Source of the DNA: Elainella sp. Prado103
GTDB taxonomy: Bacteria; Cyanobacteriota; Cyanobacteriia; Elainellales; Elainellaceae
DNA length: 64,000 bases
Reading direction: 5' to 3'
NCBI GenBank assembly: GCA_025454395.1
Contig: JALOOM010000001.1
Span: forward strand, 1 to 64,000
Position 1 is the first letter of the stretch; every line of letters starts with the position of its first letter. Below, piece by piece: positions 1 through 8,755 of this stretch. The notes below the pieces were generated by a model. That model was given only the letters and a program-made list of their open reading frames with translations, was not told the origin of the DNA and ran no database searches. The translations under genes and the position numbers were made by a program.

Positions 1-81
1 TTGCGGTCAATAGGTTATTGCGGTCAATAGGTTATTGCGGTCAATAGGTTATTGCGGTCAATAGGTTATTGCGGTCAATAA
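1..81. repeat. 17-bp tandem repeat at window edge
   Basis: Four full copies and one partial copy of the unit TTGCGGTCAATAGGTTA stand head to tail. The array begins at the first base of the window, so its true length is unknown. It precedes the SphR-like regulator gene by about 165 bp. No coding potential is visible. Confidence 0.95.
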
Positions 82-247
82 GTAGAGTTGATGAGTATTC
101 AGGGCGAGTTGGCAGCATGGCGTTTTGTATCACAACCATCTGTATCGTAAACAACAGTTAAAAATCTCAATCCTCTGTTTTTTGCCAATAGCAGATTCCA
201 TGCATTCTGCTACGATGAGCTTGGAGCGCTGAACCAAACAAAAAATC

Positions 248-1009
248 ATGCCACTAACAATAACGCCAGAAGCGACCAGATTTCAGCAGGAAGTAAAGCT
301 AGGGCGGGTTTTGATTGTTGAGGATGAAGAACTCATTCGGGAAACGCTTGCTCTTGCCTTAATGGAAGAGGGGTATGAAGTGGCCACGGCTGAAGATGGG
401 CGTAAGGGATTAGAACTGCTCTCCAAATCGAGTGAATCTACTTATGCCAGCCCACCCACTTTTGATCTGGTCATTCTTGATTTGATGTTGCCTTATATCA
501 ATGGTCTGGATCTCTGTCGGCTGATGCGTCATGAAGGGAGTAGTGTCCCCATTTTGATGCTGAGTGCGAAAGGTACGGAAACCGATCGCGTTGTGGGGTT
601 AGAAGTCGGGGCAGATGATTATTTGACAAAACCCTTTGGGATGCGAGAATTGATTGCCCGTTGTCGGGCTTTACTGCGGCGGCATCGTCGATCGCAACTG
701 CAAACCCAAGAATCAGCTCTCCGGTTCCATGAAATTGTGCTGTATCCCCAAGAATGCCGAGTCACCATTCGGGGGGAAGAGGTTAATTTATCTCCGAAAG
801 AGTTCCGCATTTTAGAGCTGTTTATGTCTCATCCGCGTCGAGTCTGGTCACGAGAACAGTTAATCGAACGGATCTGGGGCCCGGATTTTATGGGTGATAG
901 CAAGACAGTAGATGTCCATATTCGCTGGTTGCGTGAAAAGTTAGAGTTAGATCCGAGCCATCCAGAATATCTACTGACAGTGCGGGGGTTCGGCTATCGG
1001 TTTGGTTAG
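248..1009 (+). CDS. sphR: OmpR/PhoB-family response regulator, probable SphR
   Basis: DNA-binding response regulator of 253 residues. A receiver domain (about 19-140) shows the acidic pair E25/D26, the phospho-acceptor D78 in LVILDLMLP and the TKPF lysine. A winged-helix effector domain (about 155-253) ends in the usual TVRGFGYRF. The next gene on the same strand, 117 bp downstream, encodes a histidine kinase. In cyanobacteria this N-terminal extension and a PAS-bearing partner kinase are typical of the phosphate-starvation pair SphR/SphS, which controls alkaline phosphatase and phosphate uptake. The family is certain. The SphR assignment rests on overall resemblance and the partner, since I see no clear Pho box in the 170 bp upstream. 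Confidence 0.8.
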   Translation: MPLTITPEATRFQQEVKLGRVLIVEDEELIRETLALALMEEGYEVATAEDGRKGLELLSKSSESTYASPPTFDLVILDLMLPYINGLDLCRLMRHEGSSVPILMLSAKGTETDRVVGLEVGADDYLTKPFGMRELIARCRALLRRHRRSQLQTQESALRFHEIVLYPQECRVTIRGEEVNLSPKEFRILELFMSHPRRVWSREQLIERIWGPDFMGDSKTVDVHIRWLREKLELDPSHPEYLLTVRGFGYRFG

Positions 1010-1126
1010 AGTCGGCTAATCCGTATTCTCTTTTCTTTAATAAATGTTACGCTTAGGGGTCAGAGCAGTTTCTGCAACTTCTGCAACTGAAGGCAACGTT
1101 AATCAGCAAGTAACGTTAATTAAGCC

Positions 1127-2560
1127 GTGGCATTTTCAGATTTTTTACTTGGCTTATCGATCGGAGTGGCACTGCTCATCTGGCAGCGATTTCAAGCCGA
1201 CAGTCGATTGAAGAAAATTCTGAAAAAGCTCCAGACCGATCAAGCAGAATCACCTTTTTCGTTAGCCTCCCAGCTTTCTTTGGCAATCAGTCAGCAACGC
1301 GAAACCCAATCTCACTTGGAACAGCAAATTGCCATCCTGAAACAGATTATTCAAACGGCTCCGGTCGGCTATCTGCAAGTAGATGACGAAAACCGTCTAC
1401 TCTGGTGCAATCAGCAAGCCCAAAGTATTTTGGGAATTGCCGAAGAATGCAACTGGTCTAAACCCCGACTATTGCTGGAATGGGTGCGATCCTACGAACT
1501 GGATGATTTGATTGAACAAACTCGGCGGGCAGAACAGCCCTGTCAAAGCAATTGGACGTTTTATCCAACCAGTTCCGATCCCTCTGATCTTTCACGCCAA
1601 CCGGCCCTGACGCTGCAAGGATATGGGTTACCGCTCCCGGATAGCCAGGTGGGCGTGTTTTTGGAAAATCAGCAAGAGCTGGTGATGCTTTCCCAGCAGT
1701 GTGATCGTTGGACTTCAGATCTAGCTCATGAGCTGAAAACCCCTCTTACCTCGATCCGTCTAATTGCGGAAACCCTCCAATCTCGCTTAGAACCCTCGTT
1801 GCGTACCTGGATCGATCGCTTGATCAACGAAACCATTCGGTTGAGCGATTTGGTGCAGGATTTGTTGGCCCTCAGCCAAATGGAGCGGGACGCATTTCGA
1901 GATCTGCAACGCCAACCGACTGATCTAGTTCGGTTGATTCACTCGGTTTGGAATAGCCTGGAGCCGCTGGCCCGCCGCAAGCAAATCGAGCTGGATTATC
2001 AGGGGCCTGACCATCTCGTGGTACAGCTTGATGAGTCGCGCATTCACCGACTGCTCATCAACCTGCTGGATAATGCGATCAAATATAGTGCGCCTGAACG
2101 ACCGATCCAGATCAAACTGGAGGTAGAGACCGCAGCGAATGCAACCCCTGAGATGGCTGAGCCGACCCAGGTTGTCTGTTTAGAAGTGATCGATTCCGGT
2201 GGAGGCTTTCCGGAACAATCCTTACCTTATGTGTTTGAACGCTTCTTTCGGGCCGATCCCTCTCGCTCTCGGTTAATCACTGCCCCGGCCACCCGCTCCG
2301 CAAACGATCCTACCCCAGCAACCCTAGAGCCTCAACCTTTCGATGCATCTCTGGGTTCGACCGATCGCCAATCCACCGATCGCCGATCCACCGATCGCCG
2401 ATCGGCTGATAGCTTTGCACAGGGAGGGAATGGCTTGGGATTAGCGATCGTACGGCAAATTGTAGAAGCGCATCAAGGATCGGTGAGTGCAAGCAACCAT
2501 CCTGAAACCGGCGGCGGTTGGTTGCAAGTCCGCTTTCCTTGCCCCATCCATGCCATTTAA
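1127..2560 (+). CDS. sphS: PAS-containing sensor histidine kinase, probable SphS
   Basis: Membrane-bound sensor kinase of 477 residues that would phosphorylate the upstream regulator. It has an N-terminal hydrophobic segment (about 3-20) without a large periplasmic loop, a PAS-like region (about 73-185), an H box DLAHELKTPLTSIR with H201, an N box around N316 (LLINLLDNAIKYS), a G1 box VIDSGGG, an F box (VFERFFRADPSRSR) and a G2 box GGNGLGLAIV. The start is GTG. Between the F and G2 boxes, in the ATP lid, lies an insertion of roughly 50 residues (about 383-431) that contains repeated STDRR units. The short N-terminal anchor plus PAS layout matches what is known of cyanobacterial SphS. The exact signal sensed is inferred. 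Confidence 0.75.
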   Translation: MAFSDFLLGLSIGVALLIWQRFQADSRLKKILKKLQTDQAESPFSLASQLSLAISQQRETQSHLEQQIAILKQIIQTAPVGYLQVDDENRLLWCNQQAQSILGIAEECNWSKPRLLLEWVRSYELDDLIEQTRRAEQPCQSNWTFYPTSSDPSDLSRQPALTLQGYGLPLPDSQVGVFLENQQELVMLSQQCDRWTSDLAHELKTPLTSIRLIAETLQSRLEPSLRTWIDRLINETIRLSDLVQDLLALSQMERDAFRDLQRQPTDLVRLIHSVWNSLEPLARRKQIELDYQGPDHLVVQLDESRIHRLLINLLDNAIKYSAPERPIQIKLEVETAANATPEMAEPTQVVCLEVIDSGGGFPEQSLPYVFERFFRADPSRSRLITAPATRSANDPTPATLEPQPFDASLGSTDRQSTDRRSTDRRSADSFAQGGNGLGLAIVRQIVEAHQGSVSASNHPETGGGWLQVRFPCPIHAI

Positions 2561-2757
2561 TGGTGGTTGCCTCCTTGCAGAGGCTTGTACTGGCGATCCC
2601 GCAAAGCCCTCCATGCTGACAGAAATTTCAGCAAGGATTCTTGCAATAATTAAACAGAAACTCTGGGGAAAGCGTTGAGTCCGGAACTTTCACCTCAAGA
2701 TTTCAATCCTAAACCTTTTATGTCTGGCACCTCTGAACCAGGATTGACCTAACCGCC

Positions 2758-3519
2758 ATGGCTGAACGACTGCAAAAGATTCTGTCTCAATGGGGGATTG
2801 CTTCCCGGCGACAGGCAGAGCAAATGATTTTAGAGGGGCGAGTGCGGTTAAACGGTGCCTTGGGTACCTTGGGGCAGCGGGCCGATCCAGCCGTGGATGC
2901 GATCGAAGTCGATGGTCAACCCATTCGACCTCACCAGCGCCCGGAACTGACTTATCTATTACTCCATAAGCCAGCCAGAGTCGTTTCCACCTGTGATGAT
3001 CCTCAGGGGCGGCGTACGGTACTCGATCTCTTGTCTAATCAGTGGCGCTCCTTGGGGCTGCATCCTGTGGGTCGTCTAGATGCGGCTTCTACTGGGGCCC
3101 TATTACTGACCAACGATGGCGCAGTGACGGCCTGTTTGACTCATCCTCGCCATTCGATCTCTAAAACTTACCAGGTTTGGGTTCAGGGTCATCCTTCACC
3201 TGAAATTTTGCGGCAATGGCGACAAGGTGTGCTGCTAGATGGTCGGCCAACCAGGCGTGCTGAAGTTCGAATTCTTGCAACTCATCCGACGGCAACCCAG
3301 TTAGAAATCATCCTGCGGGAGGGTCGAAACCGCCAGATTCGCCGAGTTGCTGAGCAACTGGGGCATCCCGTTTTAGAACTGCATCGAGTGGCGATCGGTT
3401 CCATCCAACTGGGATCGCTCAAACCAGGACAACATCGTCCCTTATACCCATCAGAAGTTCAGTTTCTGCGCCAGCAAGCGCAATCGGCACAACTGCTATT
3501 AGTAGCTACTTCTATCTAG
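2758..3519 (+). CDS. rRNA pseudouridine synthase, RsuA/RluB family
   Basis: Enzyme of 253 residues that isomerises a specific uridine of ribosomal RNA to pseudouridine. The N-terminal S4 RNA-binding domain (about 2-60) begins RLQKILSQWGIASRR. The catalytic domain has the family signature GRLDAASTGALLLTNDG with the catalytic aspartate, and the later RNRQIRRVAEQLGH motif. Length fits RluB/RsuA/RluE proteins. The sequence does not tell me which rRNA position is the target, so no symbol is given. It reads in the same direction as the SphRS-like pair, about 200 bp after it. Confidence 0.9.
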   Translation: MAERLQKILSQWGIASRRQAEQMILEGRVRLNGALGTLGQRADPAVDAIEVDGQPIRPHQRPELTYLLLHKPARVVSTCDDPQGRRTVLDLLSNQWRSLGLHPVGRLDAASTGALLLTNDGAVTACLTHPRHSISKTYQVWVQGHPSPEILRQWRQGVLLDGRPTRRAEVRILATHPTATQLEIILREGRNRQIRRVAEQLGHPVLELHRVAIGSIQLGSLKPGQHRPLYPSEVQFLRQQAQSAQLLLVATSI

Positions 3520-3550
3520 CGACTGTCATTGAGCCCCTTGAATTTGGCAT

Positions 3551-3624
3551 CTTAAATCTGGCACCTTAAATCTGGCACCTTAAATCTGGCACCTTAAATC
3601 TGGCACCTTAAATCTGGCACCTCA
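3551..3624. repeat. 14-bp tandem repeat, five copies
   Basis: Five identical copies of CTTAAATCTGGCAC follow each other between the pseudouridine synthase and the RodZ-like gene, after a degenerate half copy. The flanking sequence resembles one unit, so local duplication is the simplest origin. Confidence 0.95.
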
Positions 3625-3669
3625 AACACAGTTCAACGCTTTTTATTAGAAAATGGGTAAGCGAGTCAA

Positions 3670-4527
3670 ATGAAGACAATGAGCAGAGAGACGAGCCTTT
3701 TACAACAAGAGCAGGTCGAGCGGCTAATGCAAATTGGCGCTTATCTCCGGCATATTCGTGAGGAGAATGGGTTTTCGCTCGAAGATGTGGCGACTCGCAC
3801 GTTGATTCAGACCCGATCGATCAAGGCGATCGAAGAGGGCAAGCTGCACCAACTGCCTGAACCGGTCTATGTCCAAGGCTTTATTCGTCGCTATGCCGAA
3901 GCCATGGGGTTAGATGGTGCTGAGTTTGCCGAAGCATTTCCGGCTGAAAGAAGTCTGCCAATCGATGTCTCTTGGAAAGACCTGCCTGCAGCGCAACTCC
4001 GGCCGCTTCACCTTTACATTGCCTATATTGCCTTAATCATGGCCTCTGTCAGTCTGTTGTCCTATATTGTGGGGCGATCGGTGCCTTCACAAACAGAATC
4101 CTCTAGCCCCACCCTGCAGGTTTCCCCTGCGAATTTAGGCAATGCGGTGGCTTCTCCCGAAGCGCGCAGTTTGGCAGCTCGACCTTCCCCTACCCAATCT
4201 GTGGTGCCCGATAAACCCGTGCGGGTCGATATCAAACTCACGGGGCAATCCTGGCTGGAGGTTGAGGTGGATGGAGAAGTGAAATTGGCCGAAGTCTTAT
4301 CAGAAGGTACGGAACGAACTTGGACAGCCGATCGCCAAGTGCGGGTCAGAGCCGGGAATGCAGGCGGAGTGACGATCGCCCATAACGGTGGCAAATCAGA
4401 ACCAATGGGTGTACCAGGAGCCGTTGAAGAAAAAACCTACGCACCGACTGCTACTACAAATACTCGCAATGCCACTTCTGCCCCCGATGCGGCTGCCCCC
4501 AATTCGGATGCTAATGTTAACAACTAA
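3670..4527 (+). CDS. RodZ-like helix-turn-helix membrane protein
   Basis: Protein of 285 residues with the RodZ layout. An N-terminal cytoplasmic Cro/C1-type HTH domain (about 20-90) contains AIEEGKLHQLPEPVYVQGFI, the conserved core of this family. A single membrane segment lies at about 117-137, followed by a Ser/Pro/Thr-rich linker. The C-terminal DUF4115-like periplasmic domain (about 175-235) contains SWLEVEVDGE. RodZ links MreB to the cell-wall elongation machinery and helps keep rod shape. That role is inferred from family membership. The last 50 residues are low-complexity Ala/Thr/Asn. The ATG start gives the normal N-terminus of the HTH domain. Confidence 0.8.
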   Translation: MKTMSRETSLLQQEQVERLMQIGAYLRHIREENGFSLEDVATRTLIQTRSIKAIEEGKLHQLPEPVYVQGFIRRYAEAMGLDGAEFAEAFPAERSLPIDVSWKDLPAAQLRPLHLYIAYIALIMASVSLLSYIVGRSVPSQTESSSPTLQVSPANLGNAVASPEARSLAARPSPTQSVVPDKPVRVDIKLTGQSWLEVEVDGEVKLAEVLSEGTERTWTADRQVRVRAGNAGGVTIAHNGGKSEPMGVPGAVEEKTYAPTATTNTRNATSAPDAAAPNSDANVNN

Positions 4528-4677
4528 ACTCGATCAGGCAAAGCAGCAAATCAATAGCGGGGAAAGGGGCAGTTTTGTAGATCCCAATCGCTAGAAAATA
4601 CGCCGTTGATTCATCTCCTGCGGTATTGTGATCAATGTAATCAACTGCATGATTCTAGCTTTTATAGAAGATTTTCA

Positions 4678-5898
4678 ATGACTGCCATTACCCCAAACTC
4701 CAACTCATCACCGATCGCCCCTCACAAGAAGGCAAAGGCGCTCAAACCTAGTAGCCGTCGCCCGGCCAAAGAGCTGTGCAGTGAATGTGGTCTTTGTGAC
4801 ACTTACTACATTCACTATGTGAAAGAAGCTTGTGCGTTTATCAACCAACAGATTCCTGAACTAGAGGTTCAAACCCATGGGCGCAGTCGCGACCTGGAAA
4901 ATCAGGATGATTGGTATTTTGGGGTGAACCAGCAGATGATGGCGGCCCGCAAAACTGAGCCGATCGAAGGAGCCCAATGGACGGGAATTGTCAGCTCGAT
5001 CGCGATTGAAATGCTCAATCGAGGCTGGGTTGAGGGAGTGGTTTGTGTGCAGAACACGAAAGAAGATCGCTTCCAACCGATGCCAGTCATTGCTCGCACC
5101 CCAGCCGAAATTTTAGCAGCCCGGGTCAACAAACCTACCCTTTCACCCAACCTATCCGTACTGGAGCAGATCGAACAGTCGGGCATGAAGCGGCTGCTGG
5201 TGATTGGAGTGGGCTGTCAAATTCAAGCGTTGCGGGCTGTCGAACAAGAGTTAGGGCTGGAAAAACTCTATGTGTTGGGTACGCCCTGTGTGGATAACGT
5301 GACACGGGCTGGGCTGCAAAAGTTTTTGGAGACGACGAGCCGATCGCCTGATACCGTGGTGCATTACGAATTTATGCAAGATTTTCGGGTTCACTTCAAG
5401 CATGAAGATGGTTCCACCGAAACCGTGCCCTTTTTTGGCTTAAAAACCAATCAACTGAAGGATGTATTTGCCCCGTCCTGCATGAGTTGCTTTGATTATG
5501 TCAACTCGCTGGCCGATCTGGTCGTAGGCTATATGGGTGCGCCATTTGGCTGGCAATGGATCGTCGTCCGGAACGATCGCGGCCAAGAGATGCTGGATTT
5601 GGTGATGGATCAGATTGAAACGCAGCCGGTCATGTCCCAGGGCGATCGAAAAAATGCGGTGCAACAGAGTATTCCTGCCTACGACAAAGGAGTGACTTTA
5701 CCCATGTGGGCAGCCAAATTGATGGGGGTGGTGATCGAGCGAGTTGGGCCAAAGGGACTGGAATATGCCCGGTTTTCGATCGATTCCCATTTTACGCGCA
5801 ATTATCTGTATGTGAAGCGTAACCACCCGGAGAAATTGGCGGCTCATGTGCCAGAGTTTGCCAAGCGAATTGTCGGTCAATATAAGTTGCCTGATTAA
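4678..5898 (+). CDS. bciB: Ferredoxin-dependent divinyl chlorophyllide 8-vinyl reductase (BciB type)
   Basis: Iron-sulfur flavoprotein of 406 residues from the F420-hydrogenase beta-subunit family. In cyanobacteria (Slr1923 type) it reduces the 8-vinyl group of divinyl (proto)chlorophyllide with reduced ferredoxin, near the end of chlorophyll a synthesis. Cysteine motifs are visible: CSECGLCDTYY near the N-terminus, GTPCVDN and SCMSCFDYVN, which fit cluster binding. An in-frame upstream TTG at 4606 would add 24 unlike residues. The ATG at 4678 gives the usual family start and length, so I chose it. A large gene on the opposite strand overlaps its 3' end. The related 7-hydroxymethyl chlorophyll reductase is the main alternative. 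Confidence 0.85.
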   Translation: MTAITPNSNSSPIAPHKKAKALKPSSRRPAKELCSECGLCDTYYIHYVKEACAFINQQIPELEVQTHGRSRDLENQDDWYFGVNQQMMAARKTEPIEGAQWTGIVSSIAIEMLNRGWVEGVVCVQNTKEDRFQPMPVIARTPAEILAARVNKPTLSPNLSVLEQIEQSGMKRLLVIGVGCQIQALRAVEQELGLEKLYVLGTPCVDNVTRAGLQKFLETTSRSPDTVVHYEFMQDFRVHFKHEDGSTETVPFFGLKTNQLKDVFAPSCMSCFDYVNSLADLVVGYMGAPFGWQWIVVRNDRGQEMLDLVMDQIETQPVMSQGDRKNAVQQSIPAYDKGVTLPMWAAKLMGVVIERVGPKGLEYARFSIDSHFTRNYLYVKRNHPEKLAAHVPEFAKRIVGQYKLPD

Positions 5899-8307
5899 CC
5901 TAACGGGATGGATCGGGAAGTGCTGCTCCAGTAAAAATTGCCCAGCTTTTGAATGCGCCTGCTCTGACTCGAACTGGCATTTTAGTGACTGCCTGAGGTT
6001 ATTCACCAAAATCAGCAACGGTCGGGAAGCAGGGCTGAATTCAGGGCGATCGATCGTAGCTTGATCTGAAGTTTGATCTGAAATTCGATCTGAAGTTTGA
6101 TCCGCAATAGTCAGCAGCGAGTAGGGTTGCGTCAGATCGCTATAGAGGATCTGACCAGCCGTCGAGCAGATCAGGGTGCGGGGCTGCGGCTCAGTGGGGG
6201 CAGCGATCGATAACAGATATTCGGGAGATTGATCGCCCGTTAATTCCATCGACTGCACTGACCAGTCCCCAATCGCTTGGCTCCACTCGGTGACAGGTAA
6301 CTCGCTGGAAATTAATTGAGCAGCCTGCAAAGCTTGCCAGAGTTGAGGCAGCAGAGTCTCTTGCCAGTGGGCGTGTTGGCTGACCAGATCACGCCAGATA
6401 TGAGTATTCACCACAGGTGTCCAACTGACCGTGTCCGGGGTCAATGCTAAGTGAATCGATCGGTCGATCGGGCGGAGGGGTTCGCTCGCCACCAACAACC
6501 ATAACCGCTGGTTGTGTAACCGCATAGCTTGAAGCTGGGCCGGAACCGTTTGGACTGGGCTGGACTCTTGCCAAGTCGTCAACTCAAGGGAAGTGGACTG
6601 GGCAATCTGAGCGAGGGAGTCAGTAGAAACGGCGGATTGGGTTGAATGGGACTGGGTTGAATGGGACTGGGTGAGCCCCTGTTGCCAGAAGGCTTGATCA
6701 TGCAGGGTGATCACTTCAATTTGATACCAGCGCTGATTGGCAGCCAATTTCAGAGGAGCTGGGGTGGTGATCCAATCAGCAGCGTTGGGTTGGGTAATTG
6801 GCACGATCGCACCGAGCAGTCCAGTTAAGGGGCGGTTGATCGCAGGGGAGTCCGAGGTGGTTGAAACTGCTGAAGCCTGCGCTAGAGCGGGAACGATGGA
6901 GGGTGGCTCCGCGATCGGGGGTTCCATCAAAGCCAAAATCGGGGCAATCTCGGCGGTGGCATGATCCGAGCGCGGTTGGCGACGAAACCAGCTCTCAGCT
7001 TGAGCAGGGGTTTGGCGTACTGACAGCACCAGGGCTCCCCATTGTTGTAGCGCCGATTGGGTCGGATGCACCCGCAAACCCGCCTCAATTCGCTGCCAGA
7101 GTCGATCGGAATTGGTGGTAACTAGATTTTTGACATCGTAGCCACTGCGGTGCGCTGTTTTGAGGGTAGTCAGGGCTTGTGACCAACGATCATCCATCAG
7201 CAGAGCCAGGATTTCTTGCGTTGGACTGGCCCAGTCGCGTTCGGCTTGCGATCGAGTAATAGCTGCATGGAGTTGGATCAAATCAGCTTGGGGCTGGCTG
7301 TGCGTTGGCCAATGATGCTGTTGTTGGGCAGTTTTCAGACGGTTTAGTGCCGTTGCCCATAACCCATGGCGGGCTAGTAACATCGTGTGGGCATAGGTGC
7401 GATCAGACTCAGTTGCAGTTAAGCTAATGGGTTCCAGCCTGACTGCATCGGCCGAATCGAACTGAATTTGAAACACCTGAAATTGTGGCTCTAGCCCGAT
7501 CGATTGATCCACCACTAGCTCGCTACGTCGATCGCCAGTAACCTGTTGCCAGGAGGGAAGCTTACCAGCCACACTGCTCCAACTTTGCAAGATCTGCAAG
7601 CGGGTTCGCTGTGGATCATAGTGCCAGGTTTGGCCATAAACAATGCGGCTGCCCCGCTTCCACTCCCCATGCAGGTGAAACCAGATGCCCGTGGGTGCAG
7701 GATCAGACTGGCTGGGAATCCAGCTCATTTGGGTCAACGGTAAAGCACGAGTTGAGCCTTGAGTAAGCTGAGAAGTACGGCTGAGAGGAGCCAGTACGGT
7801 TAATTCTTCCGGCTCTGTAATGGTAATTCGATCGAGCAAAGCATATCTCAATGGCTCGTTGCCAGTCTCTTGGGGGCGATAAACCTCTTGGGGGCGATAA
7901 ACCCGCAACTCCAGAATCTGACCGCAGTCTTGCCCAGTACAGGCTTTACGGGGGCGGACGATCGACAGTAACAGGTCATGGAAACCTAACTGAGATGAGG
8001 TGAGCCCAGGCGCGCTACGGAAAGACACCACCTGCCCGATCCGATCCCCTTGCTGTTGAATCTCTGCTGTAATCTCGGTTAAGGTTTGGGGTGCATGGTC
8101 GGGGACGGTGCCGATCGGCAATAGGGTTCCTAGCCAGGTGAGCGCGGCCGGATTGACAATCCACTGCACTGCCAGCCAGCCACCTCCTAAAATCAGACTG
8201 CTTGCCGCGATCAGCATAGTGCCCATCAGCATCCGAGTCGTCCAGACCCGTCGAGTGGGCGGTTGTCGGATCACCCATATCCGCACTTTGCCAGTTGTCT
8301 GTTTCAT
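5698..8307 (-). CDS. Large membrane-anchored protein of unknown function
   Basis: Reading frame of 869 residues that I do not recognise. A basic N-terminus is followed by one membrane segment (about 28-50). The rest is probably outside the cytoplasm and rich in Gln, Trp and Ser. It resembles conserved cyanobacterial hypothetical proteins in style only. Short internal duplications occur (YRPQEVYRPQE, HSTQSHSTQS, SDQTSDQ), each matching a duplicated DNA unit. The last part (about residue 765 onward) has different composition, and its final 201 bp lie antisense to the end of bciB. This suggests the original stop was lost or a frameshift occurred near 5990. The N-terminal three quarters are probably a real gene. 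The C-terminus is doubtful. Confidence 0.6.
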   Translation of the reverse strand: MKQTTGKVRIWVIRQPPTRRVWTTRMLMGTMLIAASSLILGGGWLAVQWIVNPAALTWLGTLLPIGTVPDHAPQTLTEITAEIQQQGDRIGQVVSFRSAPGLTSSQLGFHDLLLSIVRPRKACTGQDCGQILELRVYRPQEVYRPQETGNEPLRYALLDRITITEPEELTVLAPLSRTSQLTQGSTRALPLTQMSWIPSQSDPAPTGIWFHLHGEWKRGSRIVYGQTWHYDPQRTRLQILQSWSSVAGKLPSWQQVTGDRRSELVVDQSIGLEPQFQVFQIQFDSADAVRLEPISLTATESDRTYAHTMLLARHGLWATALNRLKTAQQQHHWPTHSQPQADLIQLHAAITRSQAERDWASPTQEILALLMDDRWSQALTTLKTAHRSGYDVKNLVTTNSDRLWQRIEAGLRVHPTQSALQQWGALVLSVRQTPAQAESWFRRQPRSDHATAEIAPILALMEPPIAEPPSIVPALAQASAVSTTSDSPAINRPLTGLLGAIVPITQPNAADWITTPAPLKLAANQRWYQIEVITLHDQAFWQQGLTQSHSTQSHSTQSAVSTDSLAQIAQSTSLELTTWQESSPVQTVPAQLQAMRLHNQRLWLLVASEPLRPIDRSIHLALTPDTVSWTPVVNTHIWRDLVSQHAHWQETLLPQLWQALQAAQLISSELPVTEWSQAIGDWSVQSMELTGDQSPEYLLSIAAPTEPQPRTLICSTAGQILYSDLTQPYSLLTIADQTSDRISDQTSDQATIDRPEFSPASRPLLILVNNLRQSLKCQFESEQAHSKAGQFLLEQHFPIHPVRLIRQLILTDNSLGKLWHMSRQFLRVVTLHIQIIARKMGIDRKPGIFQSLWPNSLDHHPHQFGCPHG

Positions 8308-8409
8308 GGGCTGATTGGCTTCTCGATCGGTTGAATCCAGTGATCTATGGCTGAGTCAAGCGGCCTATGGCTGAGTCAAGCAAACTGTTACAGAGGCTGC
8401 CTCCCCGGT

Positions 8410-8487
8410 GAGCTGTGACATTGAGCTGTGACATTGAGCTGTGACATTGAGCCGTGACATTGAGCTGTGACATTGAGCTGTGACATT
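8410..8487. repeat. 13-bp tandem repeat, six copies
   Basis: Six copies of GAGCTGTGACATT, one with a single change, lie between two minus-strand genes. The array abuts the left target duplication of MITE copy A. A degenerate block built on similar units lies beyond the MITE, so the MITE may have inserted into a longer array. Confidence 0.95.
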
Positions 8488-8492
8488 CAACC

Positions 8493-8615
8493 CTGATTGA
8501 CTGACAAATCTTTTCCCCTCATCCCTCAATCCCTTCTCCCACTAGGGGCGAAGGGACTTGCAATCAAATCCTGGTTCGAAAGCCCCTCGCAGTTTGAGTT
8601 TTGTCAGTCAATCAG
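8493..8615. mobile_element. MITE copy A (123 bp, internally deleted)
   Basis: Non-autonomous element with terminal inverted repeats CTGATTGACTGACAAA. It is flanked by a perfect 9-bp target duplication CATTCAACC (8484-8492 and 8616-8624). It lies in the opposite orientation to copies B, C and D and lacks about 50 bp of their interior. No reading frame is present. Confidence 0.93.
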
Positions 8616-8633
8616 CATTCAACCACAACATGA

Positions 8634-8755
8634 GGCTGCGATATTAAGCGATGACATTTGCCTGTGATATTTAGCTGCGACATTAAGCGATGACATTGAG
8701 CGATGACATTGAGTGATAACATTGAGCTATGACATTGAGCGATGACATTTGCCAG
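8634..8755. repeat. Degenerate 13-bp tandem repeat running into a gene end
   Basis: About eight diverged units built on GAGCGATGACATT. The array overlaps the 3' end of the glycosyltransferase gene. The last few codons and the TAG stop of that gene are made of repeat sequence. Confidence 0.85.

Noticed and set aside
3551-3624. The 14-bp array and similar arrays as CRISPRs
   Set aside because: Units are contiguous with no spacers and each locus has its own unit.
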